Below are positions 29,775 to 41,328 of a stretch of 64,000 bases of DNA, piece by piece. The notes beneath the pieces were generated by a model. The model saw only the letters and a list, made by a program, of their open reading frames with translations, was not told where the DNA came from and made no database searches. This DNA is from Alternaria dauci (Eukaryota; Ascomycota; Dothideomycetes; Pleosporales; Pleosporaceae): positions 1-64,000 of the forward strand of contig NC_091274.1 of assembly GCF_042100115.1 (NCBI RefSeq). Reading direction: 5' to 3'. How positions within the stretch are numbered: the stretch's first letter is position 1; each line of letters opens with the position of its first letter. Made by a program: the position numbers and the translations under genes.

Positions 29775-30336
29775 TTTATATAGAGGGGGTAAAGGCGACT
29801 TTATAAGTAATAAGCGTTAAATAAGCAAGAGCGCATAGACAGGTCTAATACGATTTAGGATAAGCTAACTGCAACACTAAAGAAAATCTCGAGGTAGGCT
29901 CTCTAGCGACCCCTAAAACCTCAAAAACTCGCTAAGTTCGCAAGCATAACAAGCAAGTCAATCAAAATAATAACACAGATTAACTTACTTGACTTAAATT
30001 ACTTAAGTAAGTCAAGCGGGGGAACTAATCTAGATTACTTGTTGTGGAGTCTGCTTGTATCCAATGGCCAGACCGACTTCGTTGTTACTACCAGTTATTA
30101 TTAGAAGACCACATTTTACGAGCAAGGGACGCACTTAAGATTAGGCATATGCTCTCTTATCAGATCGTGGATTCGCAGTACAGGGAGAGGAACCTGATGC
30201 AATCCAATAACATCTAGATTTTCGCAGATTCTCGCGATAGCAAAACTCTTCTTAGTAGTGCTATAGCGATTCATACGGCGGATCAAGTGGTAGTTCGAGG
30301 AGTCTATATTAATTTAGTCATCTTTATAGTATAATT
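29775..30336. other. intergenic, no gene seen
   Basis: GC-normal from about 29860. Contains AACAAGCAAGTCAATCAA-like and CTTAAGTAAGTCAAG words but no supported gene. It separates the 138-bp MITE from the 3' end of the interrupted gene on the minus strand. Confidence 0.5.
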
Positions 30337-31945
30337 TTAGTCGAAGCTCATACTAAAGACGTGATAAAGGACTAACGAAGCAACACCCGTCCCACACCTC
30401 GCTTCAACGGAAGCCACCAGCTGGTTGATAAAGACCGTTTCGTCGCGGAGGGTTTTCAGGCTTCTTGAAGTTCCTTCAAATCCTGCCTCCTTCATTTTCG
30501 CATTAATCTGAACTATTGTCAATCATGTAATACAACAGTTAGCTTTCACTCAACGCACATACCACTCGAGCACCAGATTTTCCAGGTTTACATGCGAATG
30601 CCTCCCAGATAAGAAAGAAGCATAATGAAATGAAGCGAGTAAAGGTTGCGTACTTCAACTGCTCCTTTGCCTGCACAGCTATCGACTTGCAGCATGTAAA
30701 AGCTTGCATAGCCGGCTTAGAACACATGTTCTCCGGAATGGTTATATCTGGTGTTCGGGGGCTGCGTAGCTCTACAGCGACGCCAGAGAAACTCGTGTTT
30801 CGAAAGCCAGCGAGGAACTTTTCCGCAACATTTATAATTGGAGGCTCTTGCTTGTCTCGTATTCTTTTATCGTTTGAGAATTGCCTGGTAAGCTGTTGAG
30901 CTGAGATAGAGTCGGACGTCCGCTTCGAGGCCTCGTCCGAAGATAAGTCTTGCTCATAGCGCAAGTCTGAATCAGCTCGAATGCGGAACAGTCTGCAAAT
31001 CTCTTTTACGTTAGATCTGGATTCCGGAAGGCCGGCGAGATGAATGAGAGCAAAGGACGATCTCTCTGAACAGGCTAAAACCTGCTGCAAAACTGTCTCG
31101 GGAACCTGTACTTCCCGCCTGCAAGACACTGTCAGACTTGAATGAGGAGTAAAGCCCCTCCCTGTGTAGCGGAAAACCCGGTGTGCCAGAAACAGCCAAT
31201 GAGATACAGCACTGTGTCGGAAATCCTGCTTTACTTATCTTCTCCTTGGCTGTTTCCGGCACACCGGGTTTTCCGGCACATCGGGAGGGGCTTTGATCAC
31301 AGAGAATGGGAAAACTGACCAGGCATCAGCAATGTTGAAGTTCCAAGCGTGATAGCGCATGTAGGTACTGTATATCCTCTGCGCCGCGCTAGCAATTGTC
31401 GGCATGAAATCTGTCTTACTTAGGCCCTGGCAGCACTGAGTGTAGAATGCTTCCGCGTAGTAGAACAGCTGGCCCCGATGACTTGGAATACAAAAAGGGA
31501 TAATGCATATATTAATAATTAATGCATGGGTAGCCTGAAAGGGTACAAGAACGTATAGATAAAGGGCTTCCACAGGGGGGTCCGACAGCGGTTGAGCGAC
31601 CTCTCGACTGTCGTCTAGTCGAGATAAAACGATAGTCTTGTAAGAAATCCTTCTCAAACCATCTTCAGCCATTGAGTACTGACGGTCGCCGAGGGCTCCC
31701 TAATCAAAGAGATTAGCTAGAGGAGTGTCTAGCTGAGAGCGGGACTGAACGGTGGAGTAATATGAAAGACAGCTGTAAAGTGCATGCCCTTTAAGGGGAA
31801 TAACATGAGTGAATCTGTTTAAAAATGCAAGCGGCAAAGGCCGGAACCGCATCTTAGATCCGGGTGATTGCTTCTTACTAGTCGTTTCACAGCTAGGAAT
31901 TGATTTCATCCAGATGTCTTTGTTTGATCTGACGTTAGCTATCAT
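30337..31945 (-). pseudogene. unknown gene broken by a stop and a MITE
   Basis: Minus-strand coding remnant. It opens near 31945 (MIANVRSNKDIWMK), meets an in-frame TAG at 31700-31702 (ANLFD, stop, GALGD) that looks like CAG changed to TAG, and continues through a hydrophobic, helical region (IASAAQRIYSTYMRYHAWNF). A 146-bp MITE enters at 31295-31150, and coding resumes at 31129-30539 with VQVPETVLQQVLACSERS and a polar segment. A final open piece lies at 30522-30337. No domain recognised; it could be a transcription-factor-like or HET-like accessory protein, but nothing proves that. Base composition is normal for genes, in contrast to its AT-rich surroundings. Confidence 0.5.
31150..31295. 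mobile_element. 146-bp MITE, copy 1 (inside broken gene)
   Basis: Terminal inverted repeats of about 50 bp: left TAAAGCCCCTCCCTGTGT, right CGGGAGGGGCTTTG, with AAAACCCGGTGTGCC inside both. The central ~45 bp (ACAGCACTGTGTCGGAAATC, then GCTTTACTTATCTTCTCC) occurs in reverse complement in copy 2. A TA-type target site is suggested by copy 2. Non-coding. It lies within the broken minus-strand gene, whose coding remnants flank it on both sides. Confidence 0.88.
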
Positions 31946-32095
31946 CGGATGGTGACTCTTGGCTAAACCTCAGCTCTCGTCGAATAGGAATCCCTGGCTA
32001 CGTAGGGGCCTCATCCGATGCCTCTTTCCCGCGAGACGTTACCCTTCCTCGGCTAGATAGTATTTCCTAGTCCGGCTCCATATCTTGTAGATTAG

Positions 32096-32241
32096 TAAAG
32101 CCCCTCCCTGCGTGCCGGAAAACCCGGTGTGCCGGAAACAGCCAAGGAGAAGATAAGTAAAGCAGGATTTCCGACACAGTGCTGTATCTCATTGGCTGTT
32201 TCTAGCACACCGGGTTCTCTAGCACACAGGGAGGAATATTA
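32096..32241. mobile_element. 146-bp MITE, copy 2 (inverted)
   Basis: Same element as at 31150-31295 but in opposite orientation. The left end TAAAGCCCCTCCCTGCGT is intact, while the right end reads GGGAGGAATATTA where GGGAGGGGCTTTA is expected, with G to A and C to T changes typical of light RIP. The two copies together form a ~0.8-kb spaced inverted repeat around 31296-32095. Confidence 0.88.
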
Positions 32242-33000
32242 CGTACTAAGTTCTTCAAGATCTTTATTAGGTTATTAAGGACTGCAAAATACTAGATAAA
32301 GGATAGGTGTATTGGTATGTATTAATAGATGATTATATTCTGCCCCTTTACTAGGTAGCTTAAACCCCTACTGCTTTAGCGTGGCTGGGGTGGGGCTGCT
32401 GAGAATCGTTGTGTAGCTGCCTGTTGAAGTAGGGCCGCAATCGCTAGCTACCGTAGTTCGACTATCAAGCGCCAGCTCTTGCGGATAGGTACTGCCGTTA
32501 TGGCGCAGACGACGATTCCACCTGTTGCCGGCCGGTTCCCGTCTATCCCTGCCGAAGCACTCGATCCGACGCTTGTGTCTTGAGGGAATAATGTCGCGCC
32601 GCTAATTTGGGCCGCTCAGCTGTTTTAGCATCTTAGCCCATTCTATGGCTCGGAAATTCCCGCTCTACGACAACCGTGCATAACTCCAGTCTCTGATTAT
32701 GCGTAAGATGGGTTATGCTCTTAGCTTTTAACACCTCTCTAGCTAGCCGTTCGATCTTATTTAAATGCCTGAGAAAGCATTTCTGCTAGTATCTACTATT
32801 AAATCTTACTCTTGATAACATCGCTACAACGAAACTATAGTCTTACTAAGCCTACTAGGTAAGCTTCGCTTATAGTAACCGTGCGCTAGATAAACACTAT
32901 TGCTAATTAAACACCCTACTAACAACAATCAAATTAAAAAGATAAGGTTATAGAGTTACTATAATTTATAATAAAACTACGAAAAGCTAGGAGTGTATTA
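32242..33000. other. mixed-composition intergenic remnant
   Basis: From about 32360 to 32760 the sequence is GC-rich and not RIP-mutated (for example GGTACTGCCGTTATGGCGCA) but has no sustained open frame or recognisable gene. It turns AT-rich at about 32800, before the Tc1/mariner element. Confidence 0.5.
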
Positions 33001-35032
33001 TATAGAGGGGTGATAAAAAGAAAAAGATCCTAGAAAAGTTATAGTTTTTTAATAAATATGTCTCTATAACTAGAGTAGGTAGAGACTAACTTTTTAAAGA
33101 TTTAGATAGAGAAAAACTCGTTATAGAAGATAGACTACTAGTATAACTACTTAGTAAGTAGAGAGGTAGGTTAAATCTATAGTAAAAAGTTATATAATTA
33201 AAAACTACACTTAACTCTTTTATATCTTTTTAATTATAATATCCTTTTTACTAAAACTTATATATATTATATAATAGAAATTAATATAGGGTATACCTAA
33301 AGGATAAAGTAATAGAAGGTAGGATAGAGAAGATAGAAAGAAAAACTTTTCTTTTTATTTCTTTTATATAACTAGCTAGTCTAGCTTACTAATACTTAGT
33401 ATACTAGCCTTTAGCTTCTATAATAGTACTTAAATACCTTAGTAAGGATAGAATATAGTTATCTATTAACTACTATAGGATTAGCTCCTACTCCTCCTTA
33501 ATAGTCTTAATAAAGCTATCTATACTCTCCTTATTATTATATAAACCTAAAGTAACTTTAGGTCTTTTACTTAAAGTATATTTAAGTAGAATTTATATAT
33601 TTTCTATAGGATTTAGATCTAGACTATAAGTAGGATACTTAAAGAGAGGGATCTTATTCCTAGAAAACTAGCTTCTAATATTAATAGTAATATAGATCTT
33701 AGATTTATCCTACTAAAATTTCTAATCTAGAAAGGTAAAACTATTAGCTTTCTAATAATTTAATTTTTTTTTAAAAAAGGTTAAGAATTTTTAAAGTAAG
33801 AGCTATTTAGAGTAGAAAATAAAAGAAGTTAAACTTACCTCTTTTAAAAAGTAGTTTAACTCTAAGTACTAGCACCTCTTTAATATAGTAAATATAATTA
33901 AAGTTAGTAGTAAATAAAGAGGTCTTAGTTACTACTAACTTTAATTTACTACTTATAAAGATTATACCCTAAACTTATATAGTTATATCTCTTCTTATTA
34001 CTTTATTAATAAAGGGGCTAAAATTATATAAAAAATAGTATAAAATACTAGATTTTCTAGAGAATAAGATAGCTTATTTAGATTTTTTTTAAACTTACCT
34101 ACATTACTTATATTAATAGGTTTAGCTCCTACCCCTTTATTTCTCCTTTTTCTTATATATTCTGTCTTAGTACTATACCTATATTTTATAGTAAGTAATC
34201 TCTAGCTTTTTTCTTATTTAAAAGAGCTTTTTTCTTTACTATAGTAATAAAGTATTTCTCTTCTTTAAGAATATATTATAAGCTTCTAGTAGATAAATCT
34301 AAGTTATTTTCTACTAGAAAATACTTATTTATTTTCTTAGGACTTCTTTCTATATTACTATTAATAAATCTTTTACTATATTTTATTATCTTAGAAGGAC
34401 GTCCTAGTTTAGGTGTAGAAAGAAGTAGAAAGGTCTTCTTTTTTTATCTTATATAATAAAGAGTATTAGAAATACTTCTAGTAGACTTTCCTAGAATATT
34501 ACTACTAGTAATAGTAGAGTTATTTTAGAAAGATAAGAGAAAAACTTCTTTATTAAACTTTAAAAGCTCTTATAATATAGATAGATAATAGAGAAGTAGA
34601 AATTTTAAAACTAGATTAAGAAAACTATATAGAGGAATACTAAAATATACTTCTATAGTATTAATATCTCTTTTTAATATACTTTTTCTTAAAGTTTAAT
34701 TTTAAAAAAAATAGTTATTAAACTAAAGGCTACTCTTTACTTTTATAATCCTTATATAAGCTAGTCTACTATATATTTTTTTAGTAAAAAATATATACTT
34801 CTTAAAAAGTTATATAAGATTAAAAATATCTTTTTCTTAATAGCTATATTAAACCCCTTTTATCTTTTAAGCTATACTAACTACGTAGTTATACTAGTAC
34901 CCTAGCTTCTTAAATAGATTTTTCTCTTTCTAAATATATAAAACGTTAGTCTCTAGCTACTCTAGTTATAGAAATATATTAGTTTAAAAACTATAACTTT
35001 TTAAAAGTCTTTTTTTTATTATACCTTTATAT
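33001..35032 (-). mobile_element. RIP-degraded Tc1/mariner transposon
   Basis: About 2.03 kb with ~85-bp terminal inverted repeats: GTTATAGTTTTTTAATA...CTATAACTAGAGTAGGTAGA at the left (about 33043-33095) matches the inverse of the right arm near 34940-35000. On the minus strand near 33640-33595 the translation gives TYSLDLNPIENI, the third catalytic aspartate region (SPDLNPIEN) of Tc1/mariner transposases. Stops are everywhere and CA/TG are lost, so it is dead. The dispersed repeat family starts directly after its right end, so it appears to have inserted into a copy of that family. Confidence 0.78.
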
Positions 35033-37150
35033 ATAGCTATATATAGTAAAATATAGTATTTAAGAAATGTACCTTTACTATAATCTATTATAGTATAATA
35101 TAATAGTATTATACTTATATCTTTTACTACTATATTTATTATTAAAATAATAAAGAGGTAAGAGTAGTAGAAATAACTTCTAAAAAGTAAGTTTAAGAGC
35201 TATAAAGGTAACTTAATAATAAACTAAAATTAATTATTATTATAAGTATTAATAGTGCGGTAAGGAACTAGCTACGTAGTAAGATATTAATAAGTAGTAA
35301 TAATAAGCTATAACTACTTAAAAAAATTATAATATAGTAAATAAGTATAAGTAAAAAGCTTTATTTAAATATTAATATACTAGTAAAAGATACTATAATA
35401 AATTATAATAAAGGTATATTTCCTAAATACTTAGTTTTATTATATATAGTTATATATATTTAATAATAGATATGTTAAAGCTAAAGCCCTAAACTTTAGG
35501 TGGTTCTAGAAAGTTATAGTAATATTAAAGAGAAGAGGAGTTTAGGGGGAAAAGGAGTTTAGAGGGAAGAGAAGTTTTTAAACTATAGTCTATAGCTTAT
35601 ATCTAGGCTTATAACTATAGTACTTAAGAATAAAAAGGTATTTAAGTAACTACTAAAATTTTCTTCTCTTAACTACTATACTTTAATATATTTAGTATAT
35701 CTAGTAACTCTAGTAACTCTAGTATCTCTAATATAAAGGTTATTATATATAATATTATTATAAGTATAAAGCGCTTAGTTTTAGAGGGCTTAGTAACCCT
35801 CTTAGTAACTATAGTAGCTACTATTAAGTAGTATAGTAAGTATAAAGTTATTATTAAGATTAACCCTCTTAAAAGTAACCTTAAGTATAAGTTCTAAACT
35901 TTTATTTAATCCTTTAGCCTATTATATAGGTTTACTAAAAAAGAATTTAATTATATACTTAAGGACTTAGTATTTATTACTAAGGTCCTCCTTATAAGTA
36001 CTACTATTATACTAGCTAGTAAAAGTATAAATAAAGCTAATAAGTTATATACTCTTCTTTAGGATATATAAGTTTAGTATATATATAATATATAAGTTAC
36101 TAGTACTATAATAACTAATAAGTAGTATAAGTACTTAGAGGAGGTCTATAATAAAGACTTTAAGGACTAGCTACTATATATTATAAATATTATTAAGGAG
36201 CTAAGATAAGTACTAATATAAGTTTATTAAGTATATTAAGGTTAGATCTACTTTTTATAAGTTTTATATATATAGTTAGTTTAAGACCTTATTAGTATAT
36301 CTATATTAAAGCGTTATTATCCTATTTAATAACTATCTAATCCTACTAGAATTTAGTTATATAGTTAGTAGTAGATTTAGTTTATTATAGTTTCTAAATT
36401 TATTACTCTACAACTACTAATTCCTTAAAAGGTAAGAATACTTCTTATATCTTCTTCTTAAAGTTATCTTAGTTATTAATAAGATTAGTATTCTCTTAAT
36501 TATTAATATTATTATTTATATAGTATTAGAGGATAGGGTTAGCCTATTTCTTAGTATCTCTTCTAAAGAAGGTAGAGACCTAGATAACCTTATCTTTATC
36601 GCCTATCTTATCTCCTTTAATATAAAAATAATAGTTTACCTAAAGGATCTAGGTTTTAAGCTTATTATAGTCTCTATAATAAAGATCTAGTTTATTAGTA
36701 TAGTTTATAGCTCCTCTATTAGTATAGGATTTAGTAGGGGTATCTATTATAGTATTACTTATCTTAAGGGTATTTAAAGTATAAAGGTTATCCTTAGATA
36801 ACCTAAAGGTTAGTTCTTAGGAATAAGTAAGTATAATAGATAAGGTTAGTATAATAGTATAATTAGAAGATTAATATAATATTATAAGAGGTTATATAAG
36901 AATAAAGTATAATCCTTAGATTAAATACTAAAGTCTTATATAAAGTTAAATATACTAAGCTATAAGAGTTTAGTATCTAGACTATATACTTAATAACTAT
37001 TATACTTATATATAAGCGTATAAGTACTTATAAGTAAGTAGTACTATATACACTTTACTATTAGCTAGTAGGTAATACTTATAGAAGAGTATCTACTTAT
37101 AGGTTAGCGTCTAACTACTTACTAATAGTAGTTACGTAACTATAGTGTAG
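35033..37150. other. RIP-degraded dispersed repeats
   Basis: No gene. 35033-35155 is a minus-strand copy of the 3.3-kb family. 35395-36260 is a plus-strand copy that extends further and is nearly identical to 49490-50300, with shared words such as AAAGCGCTTAGTTTTAGAGG. Between about 36260 and 37150 the sequence is AT-rich without CA or TG. The extended copies suggest an element with an internal region after a terminal repeat, possibly an LTR retroelement. Confidence 0.7.
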
Positions 37151-37404
37151 TACTATACTATAATCCTTTAGCTATGCTGCTTAATCCTTTAAAGTACTTA
37201 CGCCTACCCCTAGCTCCTCCTAGGTGCAGTTCGTAACATAGTGTAGCACTTATCTACTACTACTTAGCAGAGAATCTGCTGCTAAGCAAGCAGCGCTGCG
37301 TAGAAGAGAAATTAGCCATCGCTGCTCCTAATATAGTTAGCACTTACGAGCATTACACTAGCGAGCGTAGAGCGCTGCTAGAGCTCCCCCTGTACGCTAG
37401 GCTG

Positions 37405-40400
37405 CTACTCTATCGCCTTAATGCTAGCCTTGCCTAGCCGTACAAGCAGATCCTTAATTAAGGCACGGAAAGGCAAGACAAGCACGGTTACGCTAGGCCT
37501 GTTGCTCTGCTGCATATTATTAAGGACAGCTGCTGCAAGAGGGAACAGCGTTTTGCCTCCGCCTGTAGGCAGTACAACAATTAGTGGGCTAATACCCTGT
37601 ACTACAGCGTCTAGAGCCCGCTTCTGCTTAGGAGACCTGTACCTAAGTAGGCTGCTAGGGGAGAGGCCGAGCACCTTTCGGACAGCGATCTTAAGGCTAG
37701 CCTCTCTACTGCATGCCTCCTGGCGTAGCAGCGTGGCAGCAGTAGCAGGCCTACTCTGCGATACAGGCGCTAATAGCTTAGCTCTCTTCTGCTCGCGCTC
37801 CTGCTCGCTCTCTTCTTCCCTGCTATCTTGCCCGCTCTCTCTGCTACAAACTTTGTCCTCGTTAAGTAGCCGTTTACCCTAGCTCTTGCCTGTCTCTCTG
37901 CCTGTCTCTCTGCCTACTGCTAATCCTGCTAAACTAAGGCTAAGAAAGGCATGCTAGGCGTAGCTAAGCGTACGAAACACGTTAATAGAGCGCATGCTTA
38001 GCCCTTAAACAAGGTCTGCCTGTACCGCGTACGCTACTATGCCTATTGCTGTCGACCTGCCGTTCTGCAGCTTAAGTGGATCCTCTCTATCCTCGTCTAA
38101 GCTGCCTCTGCTATCCTTAGTATAGTGGCTCTGCAGCTGCTTATTGTAGCCTGCTGCAAAGCGCTCGCCCACTACTTTACGCCTAATGCCAGCAGCTGTA
38201 TAGCGGTATTCCTACGTAGTAAGGCGTGTGCCTAGTCGTTCTGCCGTCTCTTGCGTCATCGTACGCGTGAGGCGGTTAGTATCCTATAGCCTATGCTGGT
38301 CAGCCTACAGGTAGTTAGCGGCTGCAGCGGACATTAGCTTGTGTAGGCTACTGCTGTATAGTAGAGCTCGTACGGGCTGCACGTAGAGCAGGTACGCTGC
38401 AATTAGCTGCCCTACTGCCTCTAGCAGAAAGCGCGCTACTACCTTAGGTCGGTCCTACTGCGCCTGCGTCTTGTGGTAGCAAGTGACTACAAATACCTGG
38501 CCATCTATCACGTAGAGATTCCGGTCCTGCAGCACTCTATTCGCCAGCGTACACTCAGCAGCTCTAGCCCACGAGCTGGCTGGCCGCCTACAATGTGCAC
38601 AGCGAGACAGAGGAGCTTAAGGAAGCGATCTATACGTCGGACGTACTGCCGTGCTGCTCGTGCTCTCCACAGTACAGCGCCCGGTTAGAGTACGCTGCTA
38701 GGGCTGTTGGTACAGCTTTTGCGCTGCAGGCACGCTAGCTAGTCTCTTAAGCATCCACTTCTTACTAGCCTGTATGCAGGAGGGTAGTAGGAAGGAGACG
38801 CCTCGCCGTGCTACAGTAACGTCGTCCTAGATAGTCGCTAGCTCTACAGAGAGTTAGTCCTCTTTCCTAGCGATCTAGAGCAGCTCCTCCTAAAACACAC
38901 GCTCTGCCTCGGCAACAATCCTCTGTGCTATAGATTAGAATCGCCGTAGCTGTACCGGGCGGCCACGGAGGAAGAAGGTCTGGCGATCAAGCGACCACTA
39001 CATACTGCCTGCTATACTGCCTAGTGTACGCAGGGAGATGAACTTAGCGTAGGCAAGCAGGCTCAGCATCACGCTCATAGGGCTGTACGAGCCGTTAACT
39101 AAGTAGCGCGTACGCTGCTGCAGGAAGGCTAGCGTCTCTGTAGCTCCCTGCTCAGCTCGCCTGCAGGAGGGCAGCCAGAGCTCAACGGAGAGCAGGCGTA
39201 CGCAGTAGACGAGAGAGCCAAGCATAGAGGAGAACTGCGCTGCTGTACGAAGCCGACACGTCTCTAGGTGGATACTAAGAGCAGCGAGAAAGTGGACAAG
39301 GCTGCTGTTAAACGCCTAGTAGTAGACCTGCTAGCAGATGAGCGCCTTAGAAAGGCGCAGGATGTACTTGCGCTCTTTTGCAGCCGCAGAGGCGCTGCTG
39401 CTGCTACTACTGCTGCTGCCGCTTGTCGTATTAGACGAGACGAGCTGCTAGAGCCTCTCTGCTGCTTGTCTCTGCCGGCCATGCCACGGGAAGAGGCGAG
39501 CGATATCGCGGAGCCCTGCAGCTGACTGACTTAACTCTCGATCCTCGCCGTTGTCGTCGTCGTCGTTCTTCTCCTTCTCTACTGCCTCCTCTACCGCTAT
39601 TACGCGAAGACAGTAGCAGAGCAGGCGTGCCTATAGCCTTGCAGCACGAAGCTGGCTACCTTGTCCCTGCATGCGGCTGAAGGGGCTTCTATGGATTTCT
39701 TTAGCCTGTGGACTGCGTAGCCAGCGCAGCGTCTCGAGAGAGAGCGTGCTGAGCCCTTAGACTGCCTCTTCCACTAGCTGCTCTACTAGCTGTACAACAT
39801 GCTGCAGCGCTGGCTCATTAGCAGCAGGCAGCCGTATGGCGTAGGAGAGTAGGCGCCAGTCTGGGTACGTCTGCAGGTGCTCGTCCCACTGCGTCCGCTT
39901 GAACCAGCCTGTACGGTCCTTGGCAGAGGCCTCCTCAGCTACGCGCTCTATTGCGTCACTCTATTTGCGCGCTACAGTTTCCCACTCACGCGATAGAGTA
40001 GCCAGGCGCTGCTTGTAGCTATCAGCCTCCTTCTGCTCTGCTGTCTGGGGCTTGCCCTGGGCCTGCTCCTGCTCCTGCTCCTGCGCCGGCTCCTGCTCTT
40101 GCTCTTGCCTTTGCTTTTGCTCCTGTACGATAAAGTAGCGTACGTAGCGTCGCTCGCGGAAGAAGGTCTGTACCTTCACAGGCCTCCATAGCTGGGCAGC
40201 ATGCTCAGCGTACGAGGCAGCAGAGGGACTAGACCAGCGGGAGAGTTGCACGCTGTGCTGCTGATTAACGTGTTTGCGCATGCGCGTACGGCTTGTACTG
40301 ATGAATTTGCAGGCTAGGCTAGCATTACTGCTGCTAGTAGGGCTCCAAGTGCTGCTGCTGCTGCTGCTGCTGCTGCAGCTGCTACTACGGGTGCTAGCGG

Positions 40401-40742
40401 TAGGAGCGACAGAGCAGCAGAGCCAGGCGTCTTGTGGGGGGCCTAGCTCGGTGAAGGGCGTAGTAGGCAGCTCTGGTAGAGAGACTTGATCTGGCGGCAG
40501 GAGAGCATGGCTGCCGTACAAGGCAACCAGCTCTCTCCTCTGTGCAATAGGTAGCTTGTGGTGCCGTTTGAGATGCTCATGTAGGCTGTAGACAGCATGT
40601 TGATGCTCGTCGCAAATAAGCACGCGATACAGAGGCAAGTAGGTAAGCATTGTAGCTTGAGTGCAGTAGCGATAGCTAGAGGAGGAGGAGGAGGAGGAGG
40701 AGGAGAAGGCTGCTCCTCTGCTGTTGTTGCGCGCCCTTGCAA
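37405..40742 (-). pseudogene. OrsD/DUF3505-RecQ type helicase pseudogene, truncated
   Basis: The 5' end (40742 to about 39961) encodes a protein with LPLYRVLICDEHQHAVYSLHEHLKRHH and, later, HVNQQH, the two-zinc-finger pattern of the DUF3505/OrsD-like domain seen in fungal proteins fused to RecQ helicases. The glutamine-rich stretch follows. About 2.3 kb further along the same strand (37674-37405) lies SPKQKRALDAVVQG and the Walker A motif PTGGGKTLF, followed by LVLPFRALIKDLL, as in RecQ motifs I and Ia. Many stops, mostly TAG, lie between, and the rest of the helicase is gone where RIPed DNA starts near 37300. GC-rich but rich in CTA/TAG, so partly RIP-mutated. Such proteins are often linked to fungal telomeres. 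Confidence 0.75.
40350..40386. repeat. GCT/CAG trinucleotide run
   Basis: An uninterrupted GCT run of about 11 units within the helicase pseudogene, encoding serine or leucine runs depending on frame. Nearby are a GAG run at about 40681-40706 and a GCG run at about 40800-40823. Trinucleotide runs like these inflate open frames on both strands here; the frames seen on the plus strand in this segment are not genes. Confidence 0.85.
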
Positions 40743-40917
40743 CGCGTCGTTGCAGCACAGGCCCTCTGCGCGCCGTTGCAGGCCAGGCGGAGCAGCAGCA
40801 GCGGCGGCGGCGGCGGCGGCGGCGAATCAGCAGCTAGCAGGTCTCACTTCGGTCTGCTTCGCAGGCTAACTATGCCCCCTCTCATTTCCCGCTAGCCAAT
40901 CAGCGGCCGGAGCTGTC

Positions 40918-40950
40918 GCGCAACCATGCCCCCGGGGGCCATGATTGCGC
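40918..40950. repeat. 33-bp near-perfect palindrome at element/gene junction
   Basis: GCGCAACCATG and CATGATTGCGC flank a CCCCCGGGGG core, with one mismatch and one extra base. It sits between the start of the helicase pseudogene and the truncated aldo/keto reductase, so it may be the end of the inserted helicase element or a promoter hairpin. A CCAAT word lies just to its left, at about 40895-40899. Confidence 0.7.
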
Positions 40951-40966
40951 GTGTTCATATGGATAG

Positions 40967-41239
40967 AGGCAATGGAATCGGATTGCGGATACAGCAGGCG
41001 ACTCGAGCGTGAATCTCGCCTACCGCTGGGCGGTCTTCCATTCCAAGCTTAATGCGGGGCTTGGTGATGCAGTCATCCTAGGAGCAAGCAGGCCAGCGCA
41101 GCTGGAGAAGACGCTGTCTGCACTTGATGCTGGCCCTTTAAAGTCTGAGACAATAGAGCAGATCGAGCAATTGTGGAAACTCATTGAGAAGGATGCACCG
41201 CTGGACAACTACCACGCTTTTGTAAAAGAGTTTATGTAA
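40967..41239 (+). pseudogene. aldo/keto reductase, C-terminal fragment only
   Basis: The frame encodes NLAYRWAVFHSKL, then GDAVILGASRPAQLEKTLSA and a helical tail ending in YHAFVKEFM. This is the C-terminal NADPH-binding strand and last helices of the aflatoxin-aldehyde-reductase-like AKR group, where the usual pattern is ALRWxxHHS...IIGASSxEQLE. A full protein would need about 250 more residues upstream. An in-frame TAG lies at 40964, and sequence of the helicase element begins there. The C-terminal part has no stop, so truncation seems recent. Confidence 0.75.
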
Positions 41240-41328
41240 AAATCACTCGTCCATTAGGATGCAGATAGTTCCACCCATACAAGTTCTATAAAATCACTGT
41301 CCGTCTAGTACCATACATTCGAAACCTT

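Noticed and set aside
40274..40869. Plus-strand frames rich in leucine or alanine
   Set aside because: Generated by GCT, GAG and GCG trinucleotide runs in the helicase pseudogene.
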